The notes below the pieces were generated by a model that did not search any database, was not told the origin of the DNA, and worked only from the letters and a program-made list of their open reading frames with translations. A stretch of 42,982 nt of DNA from Fulvimarina manganoxydans (GTDB lineage: Bacteria; Pseudomonadota; Alphaproteobacteria; Rhizobiales; Rhizobiaceae), in the NCBI RefSeq assembly GCF_900176465.1, contig NZ_FWXR01000030.1:1-42982 (forward strand), given 5' to 3'. A program made the position numbers and the translations under genes. Shown here one piece after another: positions 7,979-15,875 of this stretch. The stretch's first letter is position 1; every line of letters starts with the position of its first letter.

Positions 7979-8002
7979 GCCTTGATGCCTTGATGCCTTG
8001 AT
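7979..8002. repeat. Short tandem repeat, GCCTTGAT x3
   Basis: Three perfect head-to-tail copies of the 8-mer GCCTTGAT followed by a degraded fourth (GCTTTGTT). The 8-base unit would shift frame if translated, which supports the region being non-coding. Copy number may vary between strains by slippage. Confidence 0.85.
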
Positions 8003-8186
8003 GCTTTGTTGCTGGTGCTTACCTGCGCAGTCTCCTCGGCGGACAAGCTGAGCCCAGGATGATGACACCGGACACGATCCTCGCACCGGATGTCGAAGAG
8101 AACCATGGTGAGCTTGCAGTCCGGAATGGACGGACCGCGAAAGATCGAAGAAATGACTTGACGCAGCAGCCTCATGTAGAGAACCA

Positions 8187-8229
8187 CCGGACGAATGAAT
8201 TGACCCTTGGGGTCAATTCATTCGTCCGG
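8187..8229. repeat. Long perfect inverted repeat (20-bp arms, 3-base loop)
   Basis: The left arm (8187-8206, beginning CCGGACGAATG) is matched perfectly by the right arm (8210-8229) around the loop TTG. The arms are richer in A+T than the surroundings. There is no T tract, so it is not a textbook terminator, although a stem of this length between convergent genes could stop polymerase in both directions. Confidence 0.9.
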
Positions 8230-8259
8230 CGAGGGGCTCAGACGCCGCTCGGGCTGCCA

Positions 8260-8294
8260 GCGGACATTCGAAAGCGATGCTTTCATATGTCCGC
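8260..8294. repeat. Second long inverted repeat (16-bp arms, 14 paired)
   Basis: GCGGACAT and GAAAGC in the left arm pair with GCTTTC and ATGTCCGC in the right arm around a GAT loop; only a central TC/AT pair of positions fails to match. It lies 30 bases from the first long hairpin. The two do not share sequence, so they are not copies of one repeat. Confidence 0.85.
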
Positions 8295-8359
8295 CGGTCC
8301 TAAGAGCGCAGCGCCGATGCCGGGCGCCCATCGCTCATCGCCGAGGGCATGTCGTCGTC

Positions 8360-9811
8360 TTATTGGGCGGGGCTCGGCCCGCTTGCGGTTGAATCGCCGT
8401 CCGACCCGTCCGGCGAGCCGTTCTCAGCCGCATCGGACTTCGCCCAGTCCTCGATGATCGCGTCGATGATCGACGGCATTTCGGCCGGCGGCTTGATGCC
8501 GCTGTCGGCCTTGACCCGTCCGAGATCGAGCGTGCCGCGATAAGCGATCGGCGCTTCCGCGCGCACCGCCGCAGTCTTCTCGTTCCAGGCGAAATTGTCG
8601 GCGCGGCCCTCGCGCTCACCGGAAACATCGCCCTGAAGCACGAGCCGGTCGCGCGGCGAGAGGTCGAGAGCGAAGCTCGCCGCCGAGCCGGTGCCAAGGA
8701 GATTGTCGCCGCCGTCGAATTTCGGATCGTTCATCGAGACAGGTGGGGCGGTCCGCGCGCTCGCGGCATTGGCGAGCGGGGGTAATTGCATCTTCGGCAA
8801 GGCCTCGTCGCCGAGGGTGACCTGTGGCGTGACATTGCCGAGAACGCGGGTCAGCGCCTTTTCGGTGAAGAAGGCGAGCTTCTCCTTGCCCGCATCGGTC
8901 ATCCGCAGCCCATCAGAGCCGCGCAGGCGCGTCGTCTGCCCGTTCACGTCGGGGCCAGAATAGGCGAAGTCGCCCTTCTCATCGACAAACCCGTCCCAGA
9001 TGTCGACATATTCGCCGGAGACGCGCTCGACGGCCCGTCGATAGATATCGTTGAAGAAGACCATGTCCTCATTCATCGAGTCATATTTGAAGGAGGGCAT
9101 GCCGACCCAGACGATCGGCGTGTTCTTTGCCTTGGCGATATTGGCGATGTCGGTCGCCCGCTTCTCGTATTCTGCGGTCCAGCCATTCGAACGGACCGAC
9201 AAAGTGGTGCCCGAGACGGTCATGGGCTGGCGATCATTGGAGCCGATCATCATGACGACAGCCGCCGGATCGACCTCGTCGAGGATCGGTCCGAGCTTCT
9301 CGCTCCAATCGTAGAAATCCTCGCGCACCAGACCCGAGGAGCCGTTCGTGCGCGCTGTGACCGTGATCATGCTGTTATCGGAATAGGTCTCCTCCAGACC
9401 GTCGGCGAGGCCGTCGGCGAGAAAATCACCGACGACGAGAACGGTCTTGGCATTCTCGTCCTTGTCGACCGTATCCGAAGCGGCGGCGATGGCGGGGCTC
9501 GGCGTGCTCGAACGCTGCGGTGTCGAGCGCGAGGTCGAGCGCGTTCGCGCCGGCTTACTCCGGTTCGACGCGCCCTGTCGGCGAATGACGCGTTTTTTGA
9601 CCGGCTGCTGGCTCGGCGCGTCGTTCATCCGGTTGCCGCCGCCGAACAGCATTTCGACGATCGTGCGGGGACGCTGCTGAGCCTTGGCCGCCTCGATCGG
9701 AAGAAGTGCGGACAATGCGAGGATCGCGGCGGACAAAACGGCGAAAAGGCGCAAGAAAGGCGCTCGCCCGGCGGGACGCCTTTGCGTCGTCATCTCGCGT
9801 CCTTCGGCCAT
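8360..9811 (-). CDS. SGNH-fold (DUF459-type) periplasmic protein, catalytic residues replaced
   Basis: A 483-residue exported protein: a hydrophobic signal segment at about residues 18-45, a Ser/Arg/Pro-rich basic linker (60-115), an SGNH/GDSL-like domain (about 122-320) and an acidic low-complexity tail. The domain shows VLVVGDFLADGL at 124-135, MIGSNDRQ near 188-195 and a final block SDGLRMTDAG at 299-308. In active SGNH hydrolases the first block carries the nucleophile Ser (GDS) and the last the catalytic His; here they are Phe130 and Arg303, so hydrolase activity is doubtful. The ATG at 9811 has GAGGT upstream; a start seven codons later (9793) is also possible. Neighbouring envelope genes suggest a role in wall or polysaccharide handling. 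Confidence 0.8.
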   Translation of the reverse strand: MAEGREMTTQRRPAGRAPFLRLFAVLSAAILALSALLPIEAAKAQQRPRTIVEMLFGGGNRMNDAPSQQPVKKRVIRRQGASNRSKPARTRSTSRSTPQRSSTPSPAIAAASDTVDKDENAKTVLVVGDFLADGLADGLEETYSDNSMITVTARTNGSSGLVREDFYDWSEKLGPILDEVDPAAVVMMIGSNDRQPMTVSGTTLSVRSNGWTAEYEKRATDIANIAKAKNTPIVWVGMPSFKYDSMNEDMVFFNDIYRRAVERVSGEYVDIWDGFVDEKGDFAYSGPDVNGQTTRLRGSDGLRMTDAGKEKLAFFTEKALTRVLGNVTPQVTLGDEALPKMQLPPLANAASARTAPPVSMNDPKFDGGDNLLGTGSAASFALDLSPRDRLVLQGDVSGEREGRADNFAWNEKTAAVRAEAPIAYRGTLDLGRVKADSGIKPPAEMPSIIDAIIEDWAKSDAAENGSPDGSDGDSTASGPSPAQ

Positions 9812-9908
9812 ACGGCACCTCGTCTTCGTCTTCTGTCTGCTCGAATGGGCATTCCGCTGGAGATAAGTGAAGAGGCGAGCAAGCGCCCGCCTCCGTCCTT
9901 AGCATGAA

Positions 9909-9930
9909 ACGCGACCGAGTTGGGTCGCGT
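9909..9930 (-). terminator. Possible terminator hairpin downstream of the transglycosylase gene
   Basis: ACGCGACC and GGTCGCGT form a perfect 8-bp stem around a six-base loop, followed on the minus strand by TTTC. It lies between the stop of the transglycosylase gene and the start of the SGNH gene, which read in the same direction. A second 6-bp stem (CCCGAA/TTCGGG, 10024-10040) lies closer to the stop. The T tract is short, so termination is probably partial. Confidence 0.4.
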
Positions 9931-10059
9931 GTTGAATCTAACTTCTTGTTTTTCGTAAGCCGTGATTCAAAAAGTCGATCAACTTCTTGGCGTCTTACTG
10001 AGCAGACCTGCGATCACCCGGCACCCGAACAGCCTTCGGGGAACGCGTGTTGTGACCGG

Positions 10060-11298
10060 TCAGTTACCCCGCAGGATCGTCAATAGCTCCCGCGAGGGGT
10101 TGCCGTCGGCCGGAATTCCCGCCCGTCCCTGGAACGCCATGATCGCCGCTTTCGATCCCGAGCCGATCTTGCCGTCGATCTTGCCGTCATAGAAACCCCG
10201 ACCGGCGAGGCGCTGCTGCAATTCGTAACGCTCCTCGGTCGAAAGCGGAGTATAGCCCCGCGGCCAGTCTTTGACGAGACCACTATAACCGCCGATGAGA
10301 TCGCCCAAGAGGCCGACGGCGAGGGCGTATTTGTCGGCATTGTTATAGCTTTTCAGGACGAAGAAGTTCTTCATCATGAGAAAGGCCGGGCCATTGTCGC
10401 CGGCGGGGCGGATGAGGTTCGCCCGGTCGCCGACATTGGGAAGCGGCTGGCCATTGGCGCGGCGAAAGCCGAGGGACGCCCATTGGGCAATGGTGCGATT
10501 GTCGCGTTCGAGCTTGCCGCGATATTGGGCCGGGACGGCCACCTCGAAGCCCCAGGTCTTGCCGGTCTGCCAGCCATTCTTCTTCAGGAGATTGGCGGCG
10601 CTCGCCAGGGCGTCCGGTACCGATTCCCAGACATTGGGATGGTTGTCGCCGTCAATATCGACCGCCCAGGTCCGGTAGCTCGTCGGGATGAATTGGGTGT
10701 GGCCCATGGCGCCGGCCCAGGAGCCGGTGAGCTTGTCGACCCGCACATGCCCATCCTGAACGATCTTTAGGGCCGCGATCAGCTGTTGGCGGGCAAAGCC
10801 GGCCCGCCGCTTGTCGAGATAGGCGAGGGTGGCGAGCGCACGCGGTAGATGGTGTAGGCGATCATGCTGTTGAAGCGCGGCGCCAAAATTGGTCTCCATC
10901 GACCAGATGGCGAGGAGAATGTCCCGGTCGACGCCATAGCGGCTCTCGATGGCATCGAGCCAGCGGCTGTAGCGCTGGCGCTCGGCTTGGCCCTTGGCGA
11001 CCTGCTCGCTGTTCACACGGTTGTCGATATAGTCCCAGACATCGTCACGGAATTCGGGTTGGTAGCGGGCCTTTTCGATGACCTCGGCATCGGGCTCGCT
11101 GACGCCCGCGAAGGCGGCGCGATAGACCTGACGGCTGATGCCGCTATTGACGGCCGTTGCCTCGAAATTCTGGATCCAGCGCTGGAAGCCGGCATCGGCA
11201 AAAGCGGTCGATGCGAGCGAAAGGCTTGCTGCCGCCGTCAGCGCCGCTGCCGCGCCGAGAACGCGCAAGCCTTTGCCGATCCTCGAAGAAATATTCAT
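10060..11298 (-). CDS. Lytic murein transglycosylase (MltB family) with peptidoglycan-binding domain
   Basis: A 412-residue exported enzyme that cleaves peptidoglycan glycan strands with formation of 1,6-anhydromuramyl ends. A signal peptide spans about residues 1-34 (ends STAFA). The SLT_2-type domain follows, with the catalytic Glu at about 135 in WSMETNFGA and the GAMGHTQFIPTSY block. A C-terminal peptidoglycan-binding repeat (LQQRLAGRGFYDGKIDGKIGSGSKAAI in spirit, roughly 345-405) completes it. The ATG at 11298 is chosen because it starts a clean signal peptide; an upstream in-frame ATG at 11355 would add 19 polar residues before it. It is divergent from galU across 258 bases that must hold both promoters. 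Confidence 0.92.
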   Translation of the reverse strand: MNISSRIGKGLRVLGAAAALTAAASLSLASTAFADAGFQRWIQNFEATAVNSGISRQVYRAAFAGVSEPDAEVIEKARYQPEFRDDVWDYIDNRVNSEQVAKGQAERQRYSRWLDAIESRYGVDRDILLAIWSMETNFGAALQQHDRLHHLPRALATLAYLDKRRAGFARQQLIAALKIVQDGHVRVDKLTGSWAGAMGHTQFIPTSYRTWAVDIDGDNHPNVWESVPDALASAANLLKKNGWQTGKTWGFEVAVPAQYRGKLERDNRTIAQWASLGFRRANGQPLPNVGDRANLIRPAGDNGPAFLMMKNFFVLKSYNNADKYALAVGLLGDLIGGYSGLVKDWPRGYTPLSTEERYELQQRLAGRGFYDGKIDGKIGSGSKAAIMAFQGRAGIPADGNPSRELLTILRGN

Positions 11299-11556
11299 GG
11301 CGTCTAGCGTCTCCCTGATGCGTGCGAGGGTTTGGTCAGAGCGAGCCGACAGCATGACGTGATTGCGTAAAGCTTTCCTTTACCATCACGCGATCGTTTT
11401 CCCTCGTGAGCCTCCGTTACAATCCATTTTTGGGGATTTTTCGGCAGAAGCGCGGCGGCTTTGACCCGCCCATCGTGTCTTTGCCTTTTTGAAAGCCGGC
11501 CTATTCTTGTCTCACTTGAATGTGTTCGCCGCCATCAGACTTGGAGATCGCTGTCC

Positions 11557-12453
11557 ATGAAACGTGTCCGCAAGGCCGTCTTCCCCGTCGCCGGGCTCGG
11601 CACCCGCTTCCTGCCGGCCACCAAAGCAATCCCCAAGGAGATGCTGACCGTGGTCGATCGGCCGGTGATCCAATATGTGGTGGACGAGGCACGTGAGGCC
11701 GGGATCGAGCATTTGATCTTCGTCACTGGCCGCGCCAAAGGCGTGATCGAAGATTATTTCGACATTCAGGTCGAGCTCTCCAACACGCTTGCCGAGCGCG
11801 GCAAGACGAATGAGCTGAAGCTTCTCGACGATCTTCAGCCGCAGCCGGGGACCGCCTCCTTCACCCGCCAGCAGGCTCCGCTCGGTCTCGGCCACGCGGT
11901 CTGGTGCGCCCGCGACCTCGTCGGCAACGAACCCTTTGCCCTCCTTCTGCCGGATATGATCATGCAGGCGGAGAAGGGGTGTCTCGCCGAAATGGTCGAA
12001 CTTTATGAGAAGACCGGCGGCAACGTCATTTCGGTCGAGGAGTGCGATCCGGCCGAGACCCACAAATACGGCATCGTCGGCAAGGGCGAGGCGATCGGCA
12101 ACGGCTTCAAGATCACCGGCATGGTGGAAAAGCCCAAGCCCGAGGACGCCCCCTCGAACTTCTCGATTTCGGGTCGCTACATTCTCCAGCCGGAGATCTT
12201 CGACATTCTGGCGACCCAGGAGCGGGGCGCGGGCAACGAGATCCAGCTGACGGATGGCATGCTGAAACTTGCCGACAAGCAGGAATTCGCTGCCTTCCCC
12301 TTCAAGGGTCGCACCTTCGATTGCGGCTCCAAGGAAGGCTTCGTCGAGGCCAATGTCGCTTTCGCTCTGTGGCGGCCGGACATTCGCGAGAAGGTCATCG
12401 ATAATATGCAGCGGCTGATGAAGACGGTGAAGCCGGCGCAAAACGGCGCCTGA
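11557..12453 (+). CDS. galU: UTP-glucose-1-phosphate uridylyltransferase
   Basis: A 298-residue nucleotidyltransferase that makes UDP-glucose from UTP and glucose-1-phosphate in the cytoplasm. The nucleotide-binding motif [18 protein letters not shown] lies at residues 13-30; the substrate segments [23 protein letters not shown] and [12 protein letters not shown] follow in the usual order. The ATG at 11557 has GGAG ten bases upstream and begins the typical [13 protein letters not shown]-terminus; the open frame extends further upstream without homologous sequence. A terminator-like hairpin follows. UDP-glucose feeds surface polysaccharides and glucans, in keeping with the envelope genes on both sides. 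Confidence 0.97.
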   Translation: MKRVRKAVFPVAGLGTRFLPATKAIPKEMLTVVDRPVIQYVVDEAREAGIEHLIFVTGRAKGVIEDYFDIQVELSNTLAERGKTNELKLLDDLQPQPGTASFTRQQAPLGLGHAVWCARDLVGNEPFALLLPDMIMQAEKGCLAEMVELYEKTGGNVISVEECDPAETHKYGIVGKGEAIGNGFKITGMVEKPKPEDAPSNFSISGRYILQPEIFDILATQERGAGNEIQLTDGMLKLADKQEFAAFPFKGRTFDCGSKEGFVEANVAFALWRPDIREKVIDNMQRLMKTVKPAQNGA

Positions 12454-12477
12454 GCAGCCTGTAGATCCGATGAGGAG

Positions 12478-12504
12478 GGCCGTCCTGAGAAGGCGGCCTT
12501 TTCT
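12478..12504 (+). terminator. Terminator of galU
   Basis: GGCCGTC and GGCGGCC pair (one G-U) around CTGAGAA and are followed by TTTTCT, 24 bases after the galU stop. The next gene is convergent and stops at 12517, so the hairpin may serve both. Confidence 0.65.
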
Positions 12505-12516
12505 CATGCGCAACGC

Positions 12517-14415
12517 TCAGCGGCGCAGGCGAATGCCAAGGCTGACGGTATGGGCGTCCCAGGTCTCGCTCGCCTGGTCCGCGCCATGATCGCGATAGGC
12601 ATAGAGACCGGTGAAGGAGAGGGTTCGGTTAAGCCAATAGGTGAAGCCGAATTCACCGCCGAGCTCCCATTCGTCGGCATTGGCAAGGCTCGAATCCTCG
12701 AGCTTTGCGACAAGCGCGCCATTCAGATCGACCTGCGAATTCAAAACGTGAAGAAAGCCGAGGCTCGCATCATAGGTCGCGGTCGCCGACAGGCCGGTGG
12801 TTTCCGGCTGGAAGGTGGTTCGTGTCGAGAGGATCACATCCCTGCCGCGCTGGGGCGACCAGGTCAGATTGGCGTCGAGTGTGGGCGATGCCGTATCCTT
12901 GGCCCGGCCGTCATCCGGCAGGCTCCAGGCATAGCCGAGCGCCACTTCGCCGCGCAGCTTTTCCTCGATATCGATGGTGACGCCCGCGCGCAGTGAGGGA
13001 ATGACCGTATCACGCTCGATCCCGTCGGGGCCGATACGGGCTTCGTCGAAGAAGCGGCGGCCGGCGCTCGCCTCGACGAAGGGCTGAAACGCCGGGGAGA
13101 CCTGGTAGCCCGCTCGCAATGTCGCGGTCGTCGTGGTGTAGCTTTCGTCGGGGAGGCCGGTGCCTTGCGTGAGATAGGCTTCGCGGGCGATGGTGCCGGT
13201 GCCCGTCAGGCGCAGCCTGCCAATCTCTCGGGTATATTCGGCCGCAACGGAGGCCGAAAGGACGTCGGAATCCTCCTGCGTCACAGGATCGAACGCGATG
13301 CCGGGCCTGTCATTGTCGTCCCGGCGATAGCGCAGCGCGCCCCGCAGCGTTGCCGAAGACAGGCGATCGATGTCGAGGCGCAGGCGCCCGTCGAGCGCCG
13401 CTTCCGGCCGATCGACGGGCTCGCCGGAGAAATTGCGCCGATAGGTGAGCCGGCCATTGATTTCGCTCTCGTGGCGGCTCCAGTCCGACAGAAGCCGCAG
13501 GGAGAGTTCGGTCTCGCTGAAGGCGCCGGACGAGCCCCCCGGCTCTTCCTGCAGATTGCTGGAGGCGCCGAAGCGCTGGGACAATTCGGGATAGAGAACA
13601 AAATTTCCGGCCCGGATGCCGGTCGCCGCGAAGGGCGAATCGGATGAGGCTTCCGGACGCAGGATGCGCTCCACGGCCAGGGCCGGTCGGTTGGTGCGCA
13701 GCAAAGAGCCGGCGCCGAGCGTTTCGCCGGCGACACCAGCCTGAAGCGGCGGATTGACGTCGCCGGCGGCCGGCTGGCGCTCCGGTTCGCGCGCGATCGG
13801 ATCAATCGGCTCCGAGGGGCCGCGACGCAAGGTGTAGCGATCGGCCGGATTGTCTGATGAAAGATCGGTTGCCGCACCGCGCAGAAGGGGCAGGCGATCG
13901 CTTGCGGCACGCCCCAGTGGGTTGGTGGCACCGGGCGCGGAGCGCGAGGGCGCGACCGGCCGAGCCCGGCCGCTGGGATCGTTCGCAGGCGGCTCGCCGC
14001 CAGGGCCGGCAAAGAGATCGAAGCCGCCGTTTCTGCGCCCGGGCCCGCCGGTCGTTTCGTCTTCCGCCTCGTCCGGTGCCTCGGTCGGATCGGGGGACGA
14101 ATAGCCGGCCTCGCTCGTGGAGCCGAGCGCCGCGCTCTGATTTTCCAGCCTGCGCAGCTGAATCCGTTCCTCGGGCGAAAGGTCCGAGCGTGAGCGGCCG
14201 AGGGCCCGCAGCTGGCGATCGATCGCCTCGCGCTGGCTGACGGGATCGACGAGGCCGGTGGCGAAATCGCTTTGGCTCTGCCGCAGCGTGGTGTTGGACG
14301 CTACGCCGCTTTCAGCGATCTGGGCCTTTGCGAAGGTCGCACTCATCACGACGACCGCACCTGCGCCGAGGAGCGCGCTGAGGGGGCGAAGTGAAAGCGT
14401 CGGGCGAAAAGGCAT
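12517..14415 (-). CDS. Outer-membrane beta-barrel protein (BBP2-type)
   Basis: A 632-residue exported protein. A signal peptide covers about residues 1-32 (ends ATFAKAQ). Residues 35-250 are polar, Pro/Arg/Asp/Glu-rich and probably disordered, with a short helical stretch (REAIDRQLRALGRSRSDLSPEERIQLRRLE). From about residue 255 to the end there are alternating beta-strands with aromatic girdles, typical of putative beta-barrel porins of the BBP2 family (PF10082). The last residues (TVSLGIRLRR) form a final strand but end in Arg rather than the usual aromatic residue. Placement between galU and kdsD fits a role in the outer membrane, possibly polysaccharide export; the function is not known. 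Confidence 0.82.
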   Translation of the reverse strand: MPFRPTLSLRPLSALLGAGAVVVMSATFAKAQIAESGVASNTTLRQSQSDFATGLVDPVSQREAIDRQLRALGRSRSDLSPEERIQLRRLENQSAALGSTSEAGYSSPDPTEAPDEAEDETTGGPGRRNGGFDLFAGPGGEPPANDPSGRARPVAPSRSAPGATNPLGRAASDRLPLLRGAATDLSSDNPADRYTLRRGPSEPIDPIAREPERQPAAGDVNPPLQAGVAGETLGAGSLLRTNRPALAVERILRPEASSDSPFAATGIRAGNFVLYPELSQRFGASSNLQEEPGGSSGAFSETELSLRLLSDWSRHESEINGRLTYRRNFSGEPVDRPEAALDGRLRLDIDRLSSATLRGALRYRRDDNDRPGIAFDPVTQEDSDVLSASVAAEYTREIGRLRLTGTGTIAREAYLTQGTGLPDESYTTTTATLRAGYQVSPAFQPFVEASAGRRFFDEARIGPDGIERDTVIPSLRAGVTIDIEEKLRGEVALGYAWSLPDDGRAKDTASPTLDANLTWSPQRGRDVILSTRTTFQPETTGLSATATYDASLGFLHVLNSQVDLNGALVAKLEDSSLANADEWELGGEFGFTYWLNRTLSFTGLYAYRDHGADQASETWDAHTVSLGIRLRR

Positions 14416-14764
14416 CGGGTCTGGCTGATCTCAGGCAAAGGGACGTCGCCGCGCGGAGATCGCGACCTTGCGAAAAGGTAAACAGCTATGGTTAAGGAAT
14501 GCTTGACGCGGTGGTCGGTCGATCGAGCTGGAAAGCGCGGCAGAGCCTGCGCGAGCCGAGAGTTTCGCGGTCGACCGAAGGCATCGGCGTTCGATCCCCT
14601 CGCGACGGGGGAGGTGCGGCCGGGGATCATGTCGCAATTTGGCTCGCATTGACGGGCATTTCGCGCTGACGCTGGCGTGATCGAGCCGGCCGATCGCAGT
14701 CCAGGGCCTTGCGGCCGAAAGAAGCGCCGAGAGGCGGAAAGCGCGCACGCCGTCCGCCGCTCCC
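14416..14764. other. Divergent promoter region between the outer-membrane barrel gene and kdsD
   Basis: About 350 bases without a credible gene. The part nearest the barrel gene is locally A+T richer and holds, on the minus strand, TTAACCAT at 14493-14486, identical to a CtrA half-site known from Alphaproteobacteria; no second TTAA is present at the usual 7-base spacing. I could not place a convincing -35/-10 pair for kdsD. Confidence 0.5.
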
Positions 14765-15808
14765 ATGCCTAATGAGGAAAGTCGAAGTTCCGTGTCCCAA
14801 GCCCTGCCCATTTCCGCATCGCCTCGCACCGACAGCGCTTCGTCTTCGCCGTCGATTCTGTCCGCCCTTCGCACCATCGCGACGGAAGCGGCCGGCCTTG
14901 AGGCGCTTGCCGAAGCGCTGGAGGGCGAACGGGCCGAGGCTTTCGAGCGGGTGGTTGCGCGCATCGCTGCCATGACCGGCCGGCTGATCGTCACCGGTGT
15001 CGGCAAGAGCGGGCATATCGGCGCCAAGATCGCCGCGACCTTCGCCTCCACCGGAACGCCCGCCTTCTTCGTCCATGCGGCCGAGGCCAATCACGGCGAT
15101 CTCGGCATGATCGGCCGGGACGACATGGTGCTTGCGCTGTCCTGGTCGGGGGAAACGGCGGAGCTCAAGGGGATCGTCGACTATGCCCGGCGCTTCCGCA
15201 TTCCGCTCGTTGCCATGACCTCGCGCGAGGACTCGGCGCTCGGGCGCAATGCGGACGACATCTTACTTCTGCCCCGGGCGGCCGAGGCCTGTCCCCACGG
15301 CCTGGCGCCGACCACCTCGACGACGCTTCAGGTGACGCTGGGCGATGCGCTGGCCGTCGCGCTTTTGGAGCGTCGGCGATTCACGCCGAGCGATTTCCGC
15401 GTCTATCATCCGGGCGGCAAACTCGGCGCGAGCCTCGTCAAGGTTGGCGACATCATGCATACCGGCGACGAGCTGCCTCTGGTTGCCAGCGGCACGGCCA
15501 TGGCCGAGGCGATTATCGTCATGTCGCGTAAGGGATTCGGCTGCGTCGCGGTCGTTGACGAAGGCGGGGCGCTTCTCGGCCTCATCACCGATGGCGATCT
15601 TCGCCGCCATCTCTCATCCGATCTCCTCGCCAAAACGGTCGACGAGGTCATGACTGAGACGCCCAAGACGGTCACACGCGAGACCCTCGCCATGGCGGCT
15701 CTGGAGACGATCAACGCCTCGAACATCACTGCGCTGATGGTGGCCGAGAACAGCATGCCGCTCGGCATCGTCCATCTCCACGACCTCCTACGGATCGGCG
15801 TTGCCTGA
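14765..15808 (+). CDS. kdsD: Arabinose-5-phosphate isomerase (KpsF/GutQ/KdsD family)
   Basis: A 347-residue sugar-phosphate isomerase converting ribulose-5-phosphate to arabinose-5-phosphate, the first step toward Kdo for lipopolysaccharide. An SIS domain lies at roughly residues 60-200 (GVGKSGHIGAKIAATFASTG from 78; SWSGET near 126-131), followed by a HPGGKLG turn at 215-221 and two CBS domains (about 228-285 and 293-347). The ATG at 14765 gives an N-terminus about 25 residues longer than the compact family members and has no clear ribosome site; a GTG at about 14792 is an alternative. The protein is soluble and cytoplasmic. Confidence 0.9.
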   Translation: MPNEESRSSVSQALPISASPRTDSASSSPSILSALRTIATEAAGLEALAEALEGERAEAFERVVARIAAMTGRLIVTGVGKSGHIGAKIAATFASTGTPAFFVHAAEANHGDLGMIGRDDMVLALSWSGETAELKGIVDYARRFRIPLVAMTSREDSALGRNADDILLLPRAAEACPHGLAPTTSTTLQVTLGDALAVALLERRRFTPSDFRVYHPGGKLGASLVKVGDIMHTGDELPLVASGTAMAEAIIVMSRKGFGCVAVVDEGGALLGLITDGDLRRHLSSDLLAKTVDEVMTETPKTVTRETLAMAALETINASNITALMVAENSMPLGIVHLHDLLRIGVA

Positions 15809-15875
15809 TACGAAATCCATTCGATCGATTTAGGACTGCGGATTTTCGGTCATGTTCAAGCGCAGAGCGGCCTCA

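Larger units (their letters stand above)
7874..8359. other. Gene-free region between convergent genes with repeats and hairpins
   Basis: About 490 bases with no credible coding frame between the lacI-type gene and the minus-strand SGNH gene. It holds a GCCTTGAT triplicate and two long inverted repeats, listed separately. The short open frames crossing it have no ribosome sites and no recognisable protein features. The hairpins may end transcription from both sides or be remnants of a small mobile element. Confidence 0.6.

Noticed and set aside
14627-15094. Minus-strand open frame of 155 residues
   Set aside because: Antisense to kdsD and to the divergent promoter region; composition typical of a shadow of high-GC coding DNA.
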